Notes under the pieces: generated by a model
Database searches by the model: none
Told to the model about the DNA's origin: nothing
What the model saw: the letters and a program-made list of their open reading frames with translations, nothing else
Position numbers and translations under genes: made by a program
Shown here: one piece after another, positions 49,979 through 58,203 of the stretch
How positions within the stretch are numbered: the stretch's first letter is position 1
Layout of the letters: the number at the start of each line of letters is the position of its first letter
Origin: Accumulibacter sp031732795
Lineage (GTDB): Bacteria; Pseudomonadota; Gammaproteobacteria; Burkholderiales; Rhodocyclaceae
DNA length: 64,000 bases
Direction of reading: 5' to 3'
NCBI GenBank assembly: GCA_031732795.1
Contig: JAVMKC010000115.1
Span: forward strand, 1 to 64,000

Positions 49979-51894
49979 CGCTCGCCGGCAGCGCGCCGTC
50001 GGGCTTCGTCGACGAGCGGCTGATCCGCCGGCGGCAGAACACCGCGCGCCTGCAAGGCCAGTAGCGCGTCGGCGACCTGCCGCCAGGAAACCTGGCCGCC
50101 GATCGCGGCCAGCCGCCAGAGCGACGCGGCGACGTCGCGCTGCGCTTGTGCCGACGCGGGGTTGGCGTCGGCCAGCCGGCGGCGGATCTGGAGGCTCTGG
50201 TCGAAGCTGCGGCGTGCGGCGGCGAGGTCGCCGGCGGCTTGCTGGACGTCGCCGAGCTTGTCGAGGCTGACCGACACGTCGCGCTGCGCTTGTGCCGACG
50301 CGGGGTTGGCGTCGGCCAGCCGGTGGCGGATCTGGAGGCTCTGGTCGAAGCTGCGGCGTGCGGCGGCGAGGTCGCCGGCGGCTTGCTGGACGTCGCCGAG
50401 CTTGTCGAGGCTGACCGACACGTCGCGCTGCGCTTGTGCCGACGCGGGGTTGGCGTCGGCCAGCCGGCGGGCGATCTGGAGGCTCTGGTCGAAGCTGCGG
50501 CGTGCGGCGGCGAGGTCGCCGGCGGCTTGCTGGACGTCGCCGAGCTTGTCGAGGCTGACCGACACGTCGCGCTGCGCTTCTGCCGAGGCGGGGTTGGCGT
50601 CGGCCAGCCGGCGGGCGATCTGGAGGCTCTGGTCGAAGCTGCGGCGTGCGGCGGCGAGGTCGCCGGCGGCTTGCTGGACGTCGCCGAGCTTGTCGAGGCT
50701 GACCGACACGTCGCGCTGCGCTTCTGCCGACGCGGGGTTGGCGTCGGCCAGCCGGCGGCGGATCTGGAGGCTCTGGTCGAAGCTGCGGCGTGCGGCGGCG
50801 AGGTCGCCGGCGGCTTGCTGGACGTCGCCGAGCTTGTCGAGGCTGACCGACACGTCGCGCTGCGCTTGTGCCGACGCGGGGTTGGCGTCGGCCAGCCGGC
50901 GGGCGATCTGGAGGCTCTGGTCGAAGCTGCGGCGTGCGGCGGCGCCGGCGGCTTGCTGGACGTCGCCGAGTTCGCTCGCGGCGATGCTGCGTTCGCGGTC
51001 GTCGGTCGCTGCGCGGCGCGCGGCGTCGGCGGCGTGCAGCGCCTGCGCGGTGTCGCCCGCCTGCTGCGTCAGCCGGCTGAGGTACACCCAGGTCCAGAAG
51101 TCGTCGGCGTCGCGCTTGGCCGCTTCACGCCAGAGTTGCAGGACCTCGTGCGTCGTTTTTTCGCCGCGGTCCTGCATGTCGGCGGCGAGCGCGGCCAGTT
51201 GGCGGTATTCGGCGGCGGTACGCAGCTGGTTCGCCTTTTCGCGCGCCGCTTCTTCGGCGCGCGTCAGTTCTTCGAGCACGGCGAAGGCGCCAAGGCGGTC
51301 GCCGTCAGCGTAGCGCTGCAGTGCCTGACGCCGTTCGGGGTTCGGCGAGTCGGCCAGCGCGGCGATCAGCCGGCGATATTCGGCAAGTTCGGCGCGGTAC
51401 GCCGAGTCGCGCGCGCCGAGTTCGTCGACCAGGCGCTGCCGCTCGCTGGTCAGCGCGCGCAGTTCGCTGCGCAGGCGCGCGCTCTCGGCCGCATTCTGGT
51501 TCTGCTGCGCCAGCACACGGCGCAATTGCTTGTCGCGCTGTTCGAGTTCGCCGAGCAGCGTCGCTTCGCGCGCGAAGCTGCGCCGCTGGCTCGCCGCCAA
51601 CGACGCCGCGCGGTCGAGGACCAGGCGCTCGGTCAGTTCGCGCGTTTGCGCGTCGCGATCGTTTTCGCTGGCCGCCAACGCCAACGCGGGCGGCGGCGCG
51701 GCGGCAGCCGTCGCCGCGTGTGCCGGTGGCGGGCCGGCGATGGCCGCGCCAACGAGCAAGGCGGCGAGCGGTGCTGTGAGTGGTGTGACGAGCGGTGTGA
51801 CGAGCGGTGCCGAAACGCGGGCCGCACACGCGCGCGCCGAGCGCCGCGCGGCGTATTGGCGGCGGGCGGTGAGCGGTATCGATGGCAGAAACAT
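49975..51894 (-). CDS. Exported TPR protein with six near-identical 48-residue repeats
   Basis: A 639-residue protein. It starts at ATG 51894 with an Arg-rich, then hydrophobic signal peptide ending near PPPAHA (about residue 62). A coiled coil covers about 75-190. From about 300 come helical repeats, and then six copies of a 48-residue unit (RRSFDQSLQIRRRLADANPA, then SVSLDKLGDVQQAAG) of the TPR type used for protein contacts. The repeat DNA is nearly identical between copies, which implies recent expansion. A longer frame starting at 52143 is unsupported. It is coupled to the downstream TIR gene, so it may be the periplasmic sensor or partner of the TIR protein's outer domain. Confidence 0.8.
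   Translation of the reverse strand: MFLPSIPLTARRQYAARRSARACAARVSAPLVTPLVTPLTAPLAALLVGAAIAGPPPAHAATAAAAPPPALALAASENDRDAQTRELTERLVLDRAASLAASQRRSFAREATLLGELEQRDKQLRRVLAQQNQNAAESARLRSELRALTSERQRLVDELGARDSAYRAELAEYRRLIAALADSPNPERRQALQRYADGDRLGAFAVLEELTRAEEAAREKANQLRTAAEYRQLAALAADMQDRGEKTTHEVLQLWREAAKRDADDFWTWVYLSRLTQQAGDTAQALHAADAARRAATDDRERSIAASELGDVQQAAGAAARRSFDQSLQIARRLADANPASAQAQRDVSVSLDKLGDVQQAAGDLAAARRSFDQSLQIRRRLADANPASAEAQRDVSVSLDKLGDVQQAAGDLAAARRSFDQSLQIARRLADANPASAEAQRDVSVSLDKLGDVQQAAGDLAAARRSFDQSLQIARRLADANPASAQAQRDVSVSLDKLGDVQQAAGDLAAARRSFDQSLQIRHRLADANPASAQAQRDVSVSLDKLGDVQQAAGDLAAARRSFDQSLQIRRRLADANPASAQAQRDVAASLWRLAAIGGQVSWRQVADALLALQARGVLPPADQPLVDEARRRAAGER
50131..50950. repeat. 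144-bp tandem repeat array inside the TPR gene
   Basis: About six head-to-tail copies of a 144-base unit (48 codons), starting near 50131, 50275, 50419, 50563, 50707 and 50851. Differences are mostly at codons giving RRR, ARR or RHR and Ala-Gln versus Ala-Glu. The period keeps the reading frame, so copy number could change without breaking the gene. Confidence 0.9.
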
Positions 51895-52414
51895 GGCAGA
51901 GGCTCCGGAAGGGGGCGAGAAAGAGTGACGACAAGTGCGGCGAAAAGCGTGGGAACCCGCGTAGCAGCCCGCGGCGTAGAACGGGTGGGTGGCCAACGAG
52001 CGTCGTGCAGTGTGCTGGTGGCGAGTGGCCTCGTCAGCGTGTCGATTTGCCGGAAACCCCCGTCCCACAAAAAGTGTCAACATGTGCGTGGGTATTGTCA
52101 AGCGCCGTTGGGGAAAAGCGCCGCTGGGAAAAAGCCTCATCATTTATCATGCTTTTTCCTGGTTCCCAAGGTCCACCTTGGGAACCCACTCTGGGACGCT
52201 CCCGCGTCCTTTCCCGGCCTGATCTGACGTGCGAAGCCGCGGTCCGAAAGCTGGCATTTCAAAAAATGGGGTTCCCAAAATGGACCTTGGGAATCAGATA
52301 ACCAGAAAAAACCAGAAAAATCATGATAGGTGGCGAGGATGGCGACTTTGATAACCAGTTCTTCGGCTTTAATCGCCTGGAACGAATCGGGAGGTGGTTG
52401 AACTTTTTCCTTCA
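51895..52414. other. Intergenic region between the TPR gene and rpoH
   Basis: About 520 bases before the CIRCE element. It contains REPIN-like copy 3 (52161-52295) and the AATCATGATAGGTGG text at about 52319 shared with the cargo spacer. The left part presumably holds the promoter of the TPR-TIR operon, but none was recognised. Confidence 0.5.
52161..52295. repeat. REPIN-like bipartite repeat, copy 3 (inverted relative to copy 1)
   Basis: A 135-base unit equal in length to copy 1 and, read on the other strand, about 90% identical by eye. The intact palindrome is at 52161-52186 (arms GGTTCCCAAGGT and ACCTTGGGAACC); the second, partly decayed one is at 52270-52295. It lies between the TPR gene and rpoH. 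Confidence 0.8.
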
Positions 52415-52441
52415 TTAGCACTCGTAGTCGGCGAGTGCTAA
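52415..52441. promoter_or_regulatory. CIRCE operator (HrcA binding site) upstream of rpoH
   Basis: TTAGCACTC at 52415-52423, nine bases, then GAGTGCTAA at 52433-52441: a perfect match to the CIRCE consensus. HrcA binds CIRCE to repress heat-shock genes. It lies 34 bases before the rpoH start, where it would cover the promoter or early transcript. So rpoH here is probably under HrcA control, linking the two heat-shock circuits. Confidence 0.95.
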
Positions 52442-52475
52442 AATGCAGTCCATAGATTACGGAGGATGCATCGAC

Positions 52476-53339
52476 ATGATGACGCAAAGTTTATCTCTAC
52501 CGACTGTTGCCGCTATTGGCAGCATCGACGCGTACATCCAGGCGGCGAGGCAGTTCCCGATGCTCAGCGAAGAGGAGGAATTCGGCCTGGCGAGCCGGTT
52601 TCGCCAGGAGAACGATCTCGACGCGGCGCGGCGGCTGGTGTTGTCGCATCTGCGGCTGGTGATCGCCATTGCTCGCGGCTATCTGGGTTACGGTCTGCCG
52701 CACGCCGATCTGATCCAGGAAGGCAATATCGGCTTGATGAAGGCGGTGAAACGCTTCGATCCGGCGCGTGGCGTCCGGCTGGTGTCGTTCGCCATCCACT
52801 GGATCAAGGCCGAGATTCATGAATATGTTCTGCGCAACTGGCGGATGGTGAAAGTGGCGACCACCAAGGCGCAACGCAAGCTGTTCTTCAACTTGCGCAG
52901 CATGAAAACGAGTACCGATACCTTGAGTTCGGGGCAGGTCGCCGATATCGCGCATCGGCTCAGCGTCAAGCCCGACGAGGTGCTGGAGATGGATTCGCGG
53001 CTTTCCGGGCACGATTTGGCCCTGGAGGGCGACAACGACGATGAACCTTCGTTTGCGCCGATTTCGTATCTCGCCGACCAGTCGACCGAGCCGGTGCAGG
53101 TGCTGGAGGCGCGGGCGCGCGATCGTCTGCATAACGACGGCCTGCAACTGGCCTTGGACAGCCTGGATCCGCGCAGCCGGCGGATTGTCGAAGCGCGGTG
53201 GTTGAATGAGGACGATCCGGCGACTTTGCACGATCTGGCGGCGGAATTTTCGGTCTCCGCCGAGCGTATCCGCCAGATCGAAAGCAAGGCGCTGCAGAAG
53301 ATGCGCGTCAATCTGCTGGCGCAGACGACGTCGATTTGA
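52476..53339 (+). CDS. rpoH: RNA polymerase heat-shock sigma factor sigma-32
   Basis: A 287-residue group-3 sigma factor directing transcription of heat-shock genes. Region 2 reads LVLSHLRLVIAIARGYLGYG, DLIQEGNIGLMKAVKRFDP and FAIHWIKAEIHEYVLRNWRM; the RpoH box QRKLFFNLR follows. Region 4 ends AEFSVSAERIRQIESKALQK. GGAGG at 52461-52465 points to ATG 52476, not the upstream ATG at 52443. A perfect CIRCE element precedes it. A hairpin CGTTCCG-TT-CGGAACG (53376-53391) follows the stop without a clear U-run. Confidence 0.95.
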   Translation: MMTQSLSLPTVAAIGSIDAYIQAARQFPMLSEEEEFGLASRFRQENDLDAARRLVLSHLRLVIAIARGYLGYGLPHADLIQEGNIGLMKAVKRFDPARGVRLVSFAIHWIKAEIHEYVLRNWRMVKVATTKAQRKLFFNLRSMKTSTDTLSSGQVADIAHRLSVKPDEVLEMDSRLSGHDLALEGDNDDEPSFAPISYLADQSTEPVQVLEARARDRLHNDGLQLALDSLDPRSRRIVEARWLNEDDPATLHDLAAEFSVSAERIRQIESKALQKMRVNLLAQTTSI

Positions 53340-53496
53340 AGAGGATCTAAGAGGCGCTGAACGCTGGTTCAGACGCGTTCCGTTCGGAACGTTCTGCGTC
53401 GACGAGTCGTGGCTGACGGGTGCGGAAGGGGCGGAATGCCGCTCCGCTCCTGCGCCTTCGTCGATCGCGTAGGGGTTGGGCGGTTGACGGCGCTTT

Positions 53497-53814
53497 TCAG
53501 TTCAGGGTCAGCGGCTGTTTCGCTTGCGCGGAGATCAGTCGTGACAGCGTGGCCATCAACTCGTCGTTTTGCCGGGTGTCCTGCCAGGCCGCGCCGGTCC
53601 AGCGGAAGTGGAAACCGCCGGATTTGGCGGCCACCCACATCTCCTGCATCGCGGCGTGCCGATTGACGACGATCCGGCTGTCGTCGGCAAAAGTGATTTC
53701 CAGGATGTGGTCGCCGACCCTTTCGAAGTCCAGATCGGCGTCGCAATGTTCCAGAGCATTCTCGATCCGTTTCAACGTCGATTCAGCGAGTTCGTCGAAT
53801 TGCTTATCATCCAT
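53497..53814 (-). CDS. cyaY: Frataxin-like iron-binding protein CyaY
   Basis: A 105-residue frataxin homologue that binds iron and modulates iron-sulphur cluster assembly. The acidic first helix (MDDKQFDELAESTLKRIENA, then LEHCDADLDFERVGD) and the sheet core (MWVAAKSGGFHFRW) are typical. The start is taken at ATG 53814; an ATG four codons upstream (53826) also has a G-rich site before it. It is divergent from lptM-lysA, a classical arrangement in beta- and gammaproteobacteria. Confidence 0.93.
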   Translation of the reverse strand: MDDKQFDELAESTLKRIENALEHCDADLDFERVGDHILEITFADDSRIVVNRHAAMQEMWVAAKSGGFHFRWTGAAWQDTRQNDELMATLSRLISAQAKQPLTLN

Positions 53815-53847
53815 GTGTGCTACCATCCCCCGCTTTTGGGCTGAACC

Positions 53848-54048
53848 ATGCCGCGAAATCTGATCTGGGCCCTGCTGGCCGCCATGGCCGTCGGCGCTTG
53901 CGGAACTCGGGGAGCGCTGACGTTGCCGCCTAAACCCGTCGTTCCCGCTGCTTCCGCCAACAAGCCTGGCGCCACGACGCCGGCGACGAGTACCGATCCC
54001 GCCGCGTCTGCCGACGATTCTAGCACGGCGCCACGGGGGAGCCGATGA
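53848..54048 (+). CDS. lptM: Small lipoprotein LptM (LPS translocon maturation)
   Basis: A 66-residue lipoprotein with a signal peptide ending in the lipobox AVGAC (Cys18), followed by CGTRGALTLPPK, like the YifL/LptM motif CGxKGPLxLP. LptM helps LptD form correct disulphides in the outer-membrane LPS exporter. The rest is a Thr/Ala/Pro-rich tail. It overlaps the next gene by four bases, and the order cyaY / lptM-lysA is the classical one. Confidence 0.85.
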   Translation: MPRNLIWALLAAMAVGACGTRGALTLPPKPVVPAASANKPGATTPATSTDPAASADDSSTAPRGSR

Positions 54049-55286
54049 ACGCTTTTCAACGTTTCGAGGGCGTGTTGCATGCCGAGGCCGTGTCGCTGAG
54101 CGATGTGGCCGCCGAATTCGGCACGCCGTGCTGGGTGTATTCGCGTCAGGCGATCGAACAGGCTTTCGATGAGTTTCAGCGTGAATTGCCGGATTCGGCG
54201 CTGGTTTGCTATGCCGTCAAAGCCAATTCGAATCTGGCGGTGCTCGATGTGCTGGCCCGCCGCGGCGCGGGTTTCGACATCGTTTCCGAAGGCGAATTGG
54301 GACGGGTACTGGCGGCGGGCGCCGATCCGCGGCGGGTCGTCTTTTCCGGCGTCGGTAAATCGGTGGCGGCGATGGAGCTGGCGTTGCAGCACGGCATCCT
54401 GTGCTTCAATGTCGAATCGGCGGCCGAACTCGAACGATTGAACGGGGTTGCCGGCCGGCTGGGCAAGGTGGCGCCGATCAGTCTGCGCGTCAATCCGGAT
54501 GTCGATGCACGTACGCATCCGTATATTTCAACCGGTCTCAAGGAAAACAAATTCGGCGTCGCCTACGCCGAAGCGCGGGCGCTGTACCGTCAGGCCGCTG
54601 CCTTGCCTCATCTGGCGGTCGAAGGGATCGATTGTCACATCGGCTCGCAATTGCTCGATGTCGAGCCCTTCGCCGAGGCGCTCGACAAGCTGTTGCGTTT
54701 GATCGACCAGCTCGCTGACGACGGGATCGAGTTGACGCATATCGATCTCGGCGGCGGTTTGGGGATTCGTTATCGTGACGAAGCGGTGCCGACGGTCGCC
54801 ACCTATCTGCGGCCGCTGCTCGACCGACTGGCCGACCGCCGGTTGCGCGTGCTGCTCGAACCCGGCCGGCGTCTGGTCGGTAATGCCGGCGTGCTGTTGA
54901 CGCGGGTCGAGTATCTCAAAGCCACTGAAATCCGGAATTTCGCCATCGTCGACGCGGCGATGAACGATCTGGCGCGACCGGCTCTTTATGGCTCCTGGCA
55001 CGAGATCGTTCCGGTGCGGACGCGCCAGGAGGAGGCGGGGATCTGGGAAATCGTCGGGCCGGTCTGCGAATCGGGCGATTTTCTGGGGCATCAGCGGCAA
55101 TTGGCGCTGGCCACGGGCGATTTGCTGGCCATTCTGTCCGCCGGCGCCTACGGGATGGTGATGAGTTCGAACTACAACAGCCGGCCGCGCGCCGCCGAGG
55201 TGATGGTCGACGGGGCTCGGGCGCATCTCGTCCGCCGCCGGGAGACGTTTGACGACCTGATCAGGGGCGAGCAATGCCTGCCCTGA
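54045..55286 (+). CDS. lysA: Diaminopimelate decarboxylase
   Basis: A 413-residue PLP enzyme that makes L-lysine from meso-diaminopimelate, the last step of lysine synthesis. The PLP lysine is in CYAVKANSN (Lys59). Other marks are EGIDCHIGSQL, HIDLGGGLGI, LLEPGRRLVGNAG and GPVCESGDFLG, with the active-site Cys near residue 345. The start ATG 54045 overlaps the lptM stop. Length is typical. Confidence 0.96.
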   Translation: MNAFQRFEGVLHAEAVSLSDVAAEFGTPCWVYSRQAIEQAFDEFQRELPDSALVCYAVKANSNLAVLDVLARRGAGFDIVSEGELGRVLAAGADPRRVVFSGVGKSVAAMELALQHGILCFNVESAAELERLNGVAGRLGKVAPISLRVNPDVDARTHPYISTGLKENKFGVAYAEARALYRQAAALPHLAVEGIDCHIGSQLLDVEPFAEALDKLLRLIDQLADDGIELTHIDLGGGLGIRYRDEAVPTVATYLRPLLDRLADRRLRVLLEPGRRLVGNAGVLLTRVEYLKATEIRNFAIVDAAMNDLARPALYGSWHEIVPVRTRQEEAGIWEIVGPVCESGDFLGHQRQLALATGDLLAILSAGAYGMVMSSNYNSRPRAAEVMVDGARAHLVRRRETFDDLIRGEQCLP

Positions 55287-55299
55287 GTCGGGTTGGCCG

Positions 55300-55467
55300 C
55301 TAGGAGCCTGTCGGACTTGAGCGATCGTTGCGAGCCGAGCGGGAAAGCGAGGACAGTTTTTCCCGATTTCGAGGCGCATAGTGGATCTATGCCACGAGAA
55401 ATCGGGGAAAAATGGACCGCTTTCCCACCGGCGCAGTCGATCAGCCTCAAGTCCGACAGGTTCCTAG
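55300..55467. mobile_element. 168-bp MITE-like element with 22-bp terminal inverted repeats
   Basis: Left end CTAGGAGCCTGTCGGACTTG (55300-55319, then AG) and right end 55446-55467 are inverted repeats with one mismatch. Inside, TTTTTCCCGATTTC (55357-55370) pairs with 55398-55412, and GGCGCATAG pairs with CTATGCC around 55371-55393, so the whole element folds back on itself. It carries no gene. It sits between lysA and rlmI and looks like a non-autonomous element. A matching transposase is not in the window. Confidence 0.85.
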
Positions 55468-55526
55468 GCATCGGCTGAGCAACGGCCACCAACGCCCACC
55501 TGCGCCCTGAAACGGAGACTCTGCCG

Positions 55527-56717
55527 ATGCCGCAACTCGTTCTGCTGCCGGGCAAGGATCGTCTGCTCGCCCGCCGCCATCCATGGATTTTCGCGGGCTC
55601 GGTCGACCGGCTGAACGGCCGGGCGCGACCGGGCGATACCGCCGAGGTGGTCGCCGCCAACGGCCGGCCGCTGGCCAAGGCCGCCTGGAGCCCGCAGTCG
55701 AGCATCCGCGCGCGCGTCTGGAGCTTCGACCCGGAAACGGTGATCGACGACGCGTTCTTCAAACGTCGGGTGCAAGCAGCGGTCGATCGTCGTCACGCGT
55801 TGGCCGAACTGCGTTCGCAACAGGGGTTGCGGCTGATCAACGGGGAATCCGACGGTTTGCCGGGGCTGTTGGCCGATCGCTACGACGACACCGTCGTCAT
55901 CCAGTTGACCGCCGCGGGCAGCGACAAGTGGCGAGGGGCGATCGTCAATGCCCTCCAGCGGGCCACTGGTTGCGCGCGAATCTACGAGCGTTCGGATTCC
56001 GACGTTCGCCGCCTGGAAGGACTGGAGCCGGTGACCGGCTGGCGACTCGGTGAGGCTTCGTCGAGCCCTTTGACGATCGTCGAGCACGGTATCCGCATGC
56101 AGGTGGATATCGTCGCTGGCCACAAAACCGGGTTTTATCTCGATCAACGCGAAAACCGCCTGTTGACCCGTCAGTTGGCGGCGGGACGTTCGACACTGAA
56201 CTGCTTCTGTTATACCGGCGGTTTTTCGCTGCAAGCGCTGGCCGGTGGCGCCAGTCAGGTGTTGTCGATCGACTCGTCGGCGCCGGCACTGGCCACCGCC
56301 GTTGCCAATCTGGCGCTCAACCCGGATCTCGACGCATCCCGTGCCGAGTGGCGCGACGCCGATGTTTTCAGCGAATTGCGGACGATGCACGGCGCTGGGC
56401 GGCGTTTCGAACTGATCATCCTCGATCCGCCGAAATTCGCCCCGTCGGCGGCTCATGCCGAACAGGCGGCGCGCGCCTATCGCGACATCAACATTTTCGC
56501 TTTCCGCCTCCTGGCCCCCGGCGGGCTGTTGATGACCTATTCGTGTTCAGGCGGTATCGACCGGGCCGTGTTTCAACAGATCGTCGCCGAATCGGCGGTT
56601 GCCGCCGCCCGGGAAGCGCGGATCATCCGTCGTCTCGGCGCGCCGGCCGATCACCCGGTGGCGCTCAATTTTCCGGAAGGCGATTATCTGAAGGGCCTGC
56701 TCTGCCAGGTCGATTGA
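55527..56717 (+). CDS. rlmI: 23S rRNA (cytosine-5)-methyltransferase RlmI
   Basis: A 396-residue SAM-dependent methyltransferase for 23S rRNA C1962. It has the N-terminal PUA domain (LPGKDRLLARRHPWIFAGSV), the EEHI-like middle domain, and a Rossmann core with LNCFCYTGGFSLQALAGGA and LIILDPPKFAP. The catalytic Cys lies in YSCSGGID near residue 340. Length is typical for RlmI. It stands alone; a MITE separates it from lysA. Confidence 0.93.
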   Translation: MPQLVLLPGKDRLLARRHPWIFAGSVDRLNGRARPGDTAEVVAANGRPLAKAAWSPQSSIRARVWSFDPETVIDDAFFKRRVQAAVDRRHALAELRSQQGLRLINGESDGLPGLLADRYDDTVVIQLTAAGSDKWRGAIVNALQRATGCARIYERSDSDVRRLEGLEPVTGWRLGEASSSPLTIVEHGIRMQVDIVAGHKTGFYLDQRENRLLTRQLAAGRSTLNCFCYTGGFSLQALAGGASQVLSIDSSAPALATAVANLALNPDLDASRAEWRDADVFSELRTMHGAGRRFELIILDPPKFAPSAAHAEQAARAYRDINIFAFRLLAPGGLLMTYSCSGGIDRAVFQQIVAESAVAAAREARIIRRLGAPADHPVALNFPEGDYLKGLLCQVD

Positions 56718-56804
56718 TACGCCGCGCGCGGCCGAGACGGTGATATTCCTCCGCTTTCTCGATGGCTGAGGTGGGGTAAGGTTGGGATATGCCGTTCGGC
56801 GGAT

Positions 56805-57425
56805 TCAACGGTTGCCCCAGATTTGCTGCAGCCGGGCATCGCGCCGGCAAGCAAAGCGGAAATAGGCGTAGCGCCACGGATGTTTGCGGTAGTAGTCCTG
56901 GTGATACTCCTCGGCAGGGTAGAACACCGACGCCGGGACGATCTCCGTTTCGATGCGCGGAAATCTGCCGCTGGCCAGCAGAACGTCGCGGCTTCTTTCC
57001 GCGGCTAGGCGCTCTTCGGTGGTTTGCCAGTAAATGACGCTTCGATACTCGGGGCCGACGTCGCAGAACTGACGATTCTTCACCGTCGGATCGATGTGCC
57101 GCCAGAAATGGTCGAGCAGCCGCGAATAGCTGATCTGCCGCGCGTCGTAGAGTACGCGAACCGCCTCGGTATGGCCGCTGTTGCCGGCGCTGACCTGTTC
57201 ATAGCTCGGATTGACCGTCCAACCGCCGGTGTAGCCCGATTCGGCGCTGATCACTCCGGGGAGTTCTTCGAAATCTGCTTCGACGCACCAGAAGCAGCCG
57301 CCGGCGAAGATCGCCATACGCAGATCGGCGGCCAGCAGCGGTGCGCTGACCGTCAGGAACAGGAACAAGGCCAGGAAGGAGCTCAGAGCAGCCCGGTGGC
57401 CCTTTCCTGGCTGGTCGCCGCTCAT
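56805..57425 (-). CDS. msrA: Exported peptide-methionine (S)-S-oxide reductase
   Basis: A 206-residue MsrA that reduces the S form of methionine sulphoxide in proteins. The catalytic motif is GGCFWC (Cys44 nucleophile), followed by SGYTGGWTVNPSYEQVSAGN and YHQDYY. An N-terminal hydrophobic segment (ALSSFLALFLFLTVSAPLLA, cut near AA|DL) indicates export to the periplasm. ATG 57425 overlaps the stop of msrB by ATGA, so the pair is coupled. Confidence 0.93.
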   Translation of the reverse strand: MSGDQPGKGHRAALSSFLALFLFLTVSAPLLAADLRMAIFAGGCFWCVEADFEELPGVISAESGYTGGWTVNPSYEQVSAGNSGHTEAVRVLYDARQISYSRLLDHFWRHIDPTVKNRQFCDVGPEYRSVIYWQTTEERLAAERSRDVLLASGRFPRIETEIVPASVFYPAEEYHQDYYRKHPWRYAYFRFACRRDARLQQIWGNR

Positions 57426-57925
57426 CTGCGCAGTTCGGGCCATTTGTCGCCGCGCGGCACGAATTGCAAGGCCAGGCCGTTGTTGCAATAGCGTTTGCCG
57501 GTCGGTGGCGGGCCGTCATTGAACACATGTCCCTGATGACCGCCGCAGCGGCTGCAATGGTATTCGGTCCGTGGCAGGATCAATTTGAAGTCGGTGCGCG
57601 TGCCCACCGCGCCGGGCAAAGATTGCCAGAAGCTCGGCCAGCCGGTGCCGCTTTCGTACTTGGCGGCGCTGTCGAACAACGGCAGGAAGCAGGCGGCGCA
57701 GACAAAAGTTCCGTCGCGTTTTTCCTGGTTCAGCGGGCTGCTGCCGGCCCGTTCGGTGTCCTCTTCGAAAAGGATGCGATAAGCCGCCGGGGGCAGCAAT
57801 TCGCTCCATTCCTTTTTTGTTTTTTCCAGTCTGTTGCCGTTACCAGCCAGACTCGGGCTGCTGGCGACCACTGGCAGTATCCAGGCCGACAGGCCCAGCC
57901 ATTTCAACGATTGACGACGATCCAT
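57422..57925 (-). CDS. msrB: Exported peptide-methionine (R)-S-oxide reductase
   Basis: A 167-residue MsrB acting on the R form of methionine sulphoxide. Zinc cysteines are CAAC (76, 79) and CSRC (124, 127); the catalytic Cys is in GKRYCNNG (Cys147). The N-terminus MDRRQSLKWLGLSAWILPVV reads as a Tat-type signal (RRQSLKWLG). With msrA it makes a periplasmic methionine-sulphoxide repair pair. The two are first and second in a minus-strand operon. Confidence 0.92.
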   Translation of the reverse strand: MDRRQSLKWLGLSAWILPVVASSPSLAGNGNRLEKTKKEWSELLPPAAYRILFEEDTERAGSSPLNQEKRDGTFVCAACFLPLFDSAAKYESGTGWPSFWQSLPGAVGTRTDFKLILPRTEYHCSRCGGHQGHVFNDGPPPTGKRYCNNGLALQFVPRGDKWPELRR

Positions 57926-58203
57926 GAAATTCTCCTTGAACGTTGGATTGACACTGATGATTGCTCATTCGACTGTTGCGGCGATGGTTCTTCCGAGATC
58001 CTTTTGCTCTCCGGTATCGTCCTGGAGCGCCGAAACTGCGCTCGGCCGACAGGGCAGGGCGGCGAACGCTTCGGCCCGGTCAGGCATTTTGTCGGCTTTG
58101 ACCCGTGTATTCGCCGGTAGTTTTATCACCGATGGCACGAACTGATCAAAAGAGGCCGATTGGCCTATGATCACGGATGCGGAAAGTCGATCGGCAGAGG
58201 AAC

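Noticed and set aside
50131..50950. CRISPR-like periodic array
   Set aside because: The 144-base period has no short repeat/unique spacer pattern; copies are identical throughout and encode TPR units.
50146..52227. 693-codon plus-strand frame over the TPR gene
   Set aside because: It mirrors the 144-bp repeats and contains repeated LEALVEAAACGGEVAGGLL; the minus-strand TPR gene has a signal peptide, coiled coil, TPR repeats and coupling to the TIR gene.
52140..52475. Extension of rpoH or the TPR gene into the intergenic repeats
   Set aside because: Ribosome binding sites and signal peptide place the starts at 52476 and 51894; upstream codons translate repeat DNA.
57926..58203. Short frames on both strands between msrB and rarA
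   Set aside because: They overlap each other, lack ribosome binding sites and have no recognisable sequence; the gap more likely holds promoters of msrB and rarA.
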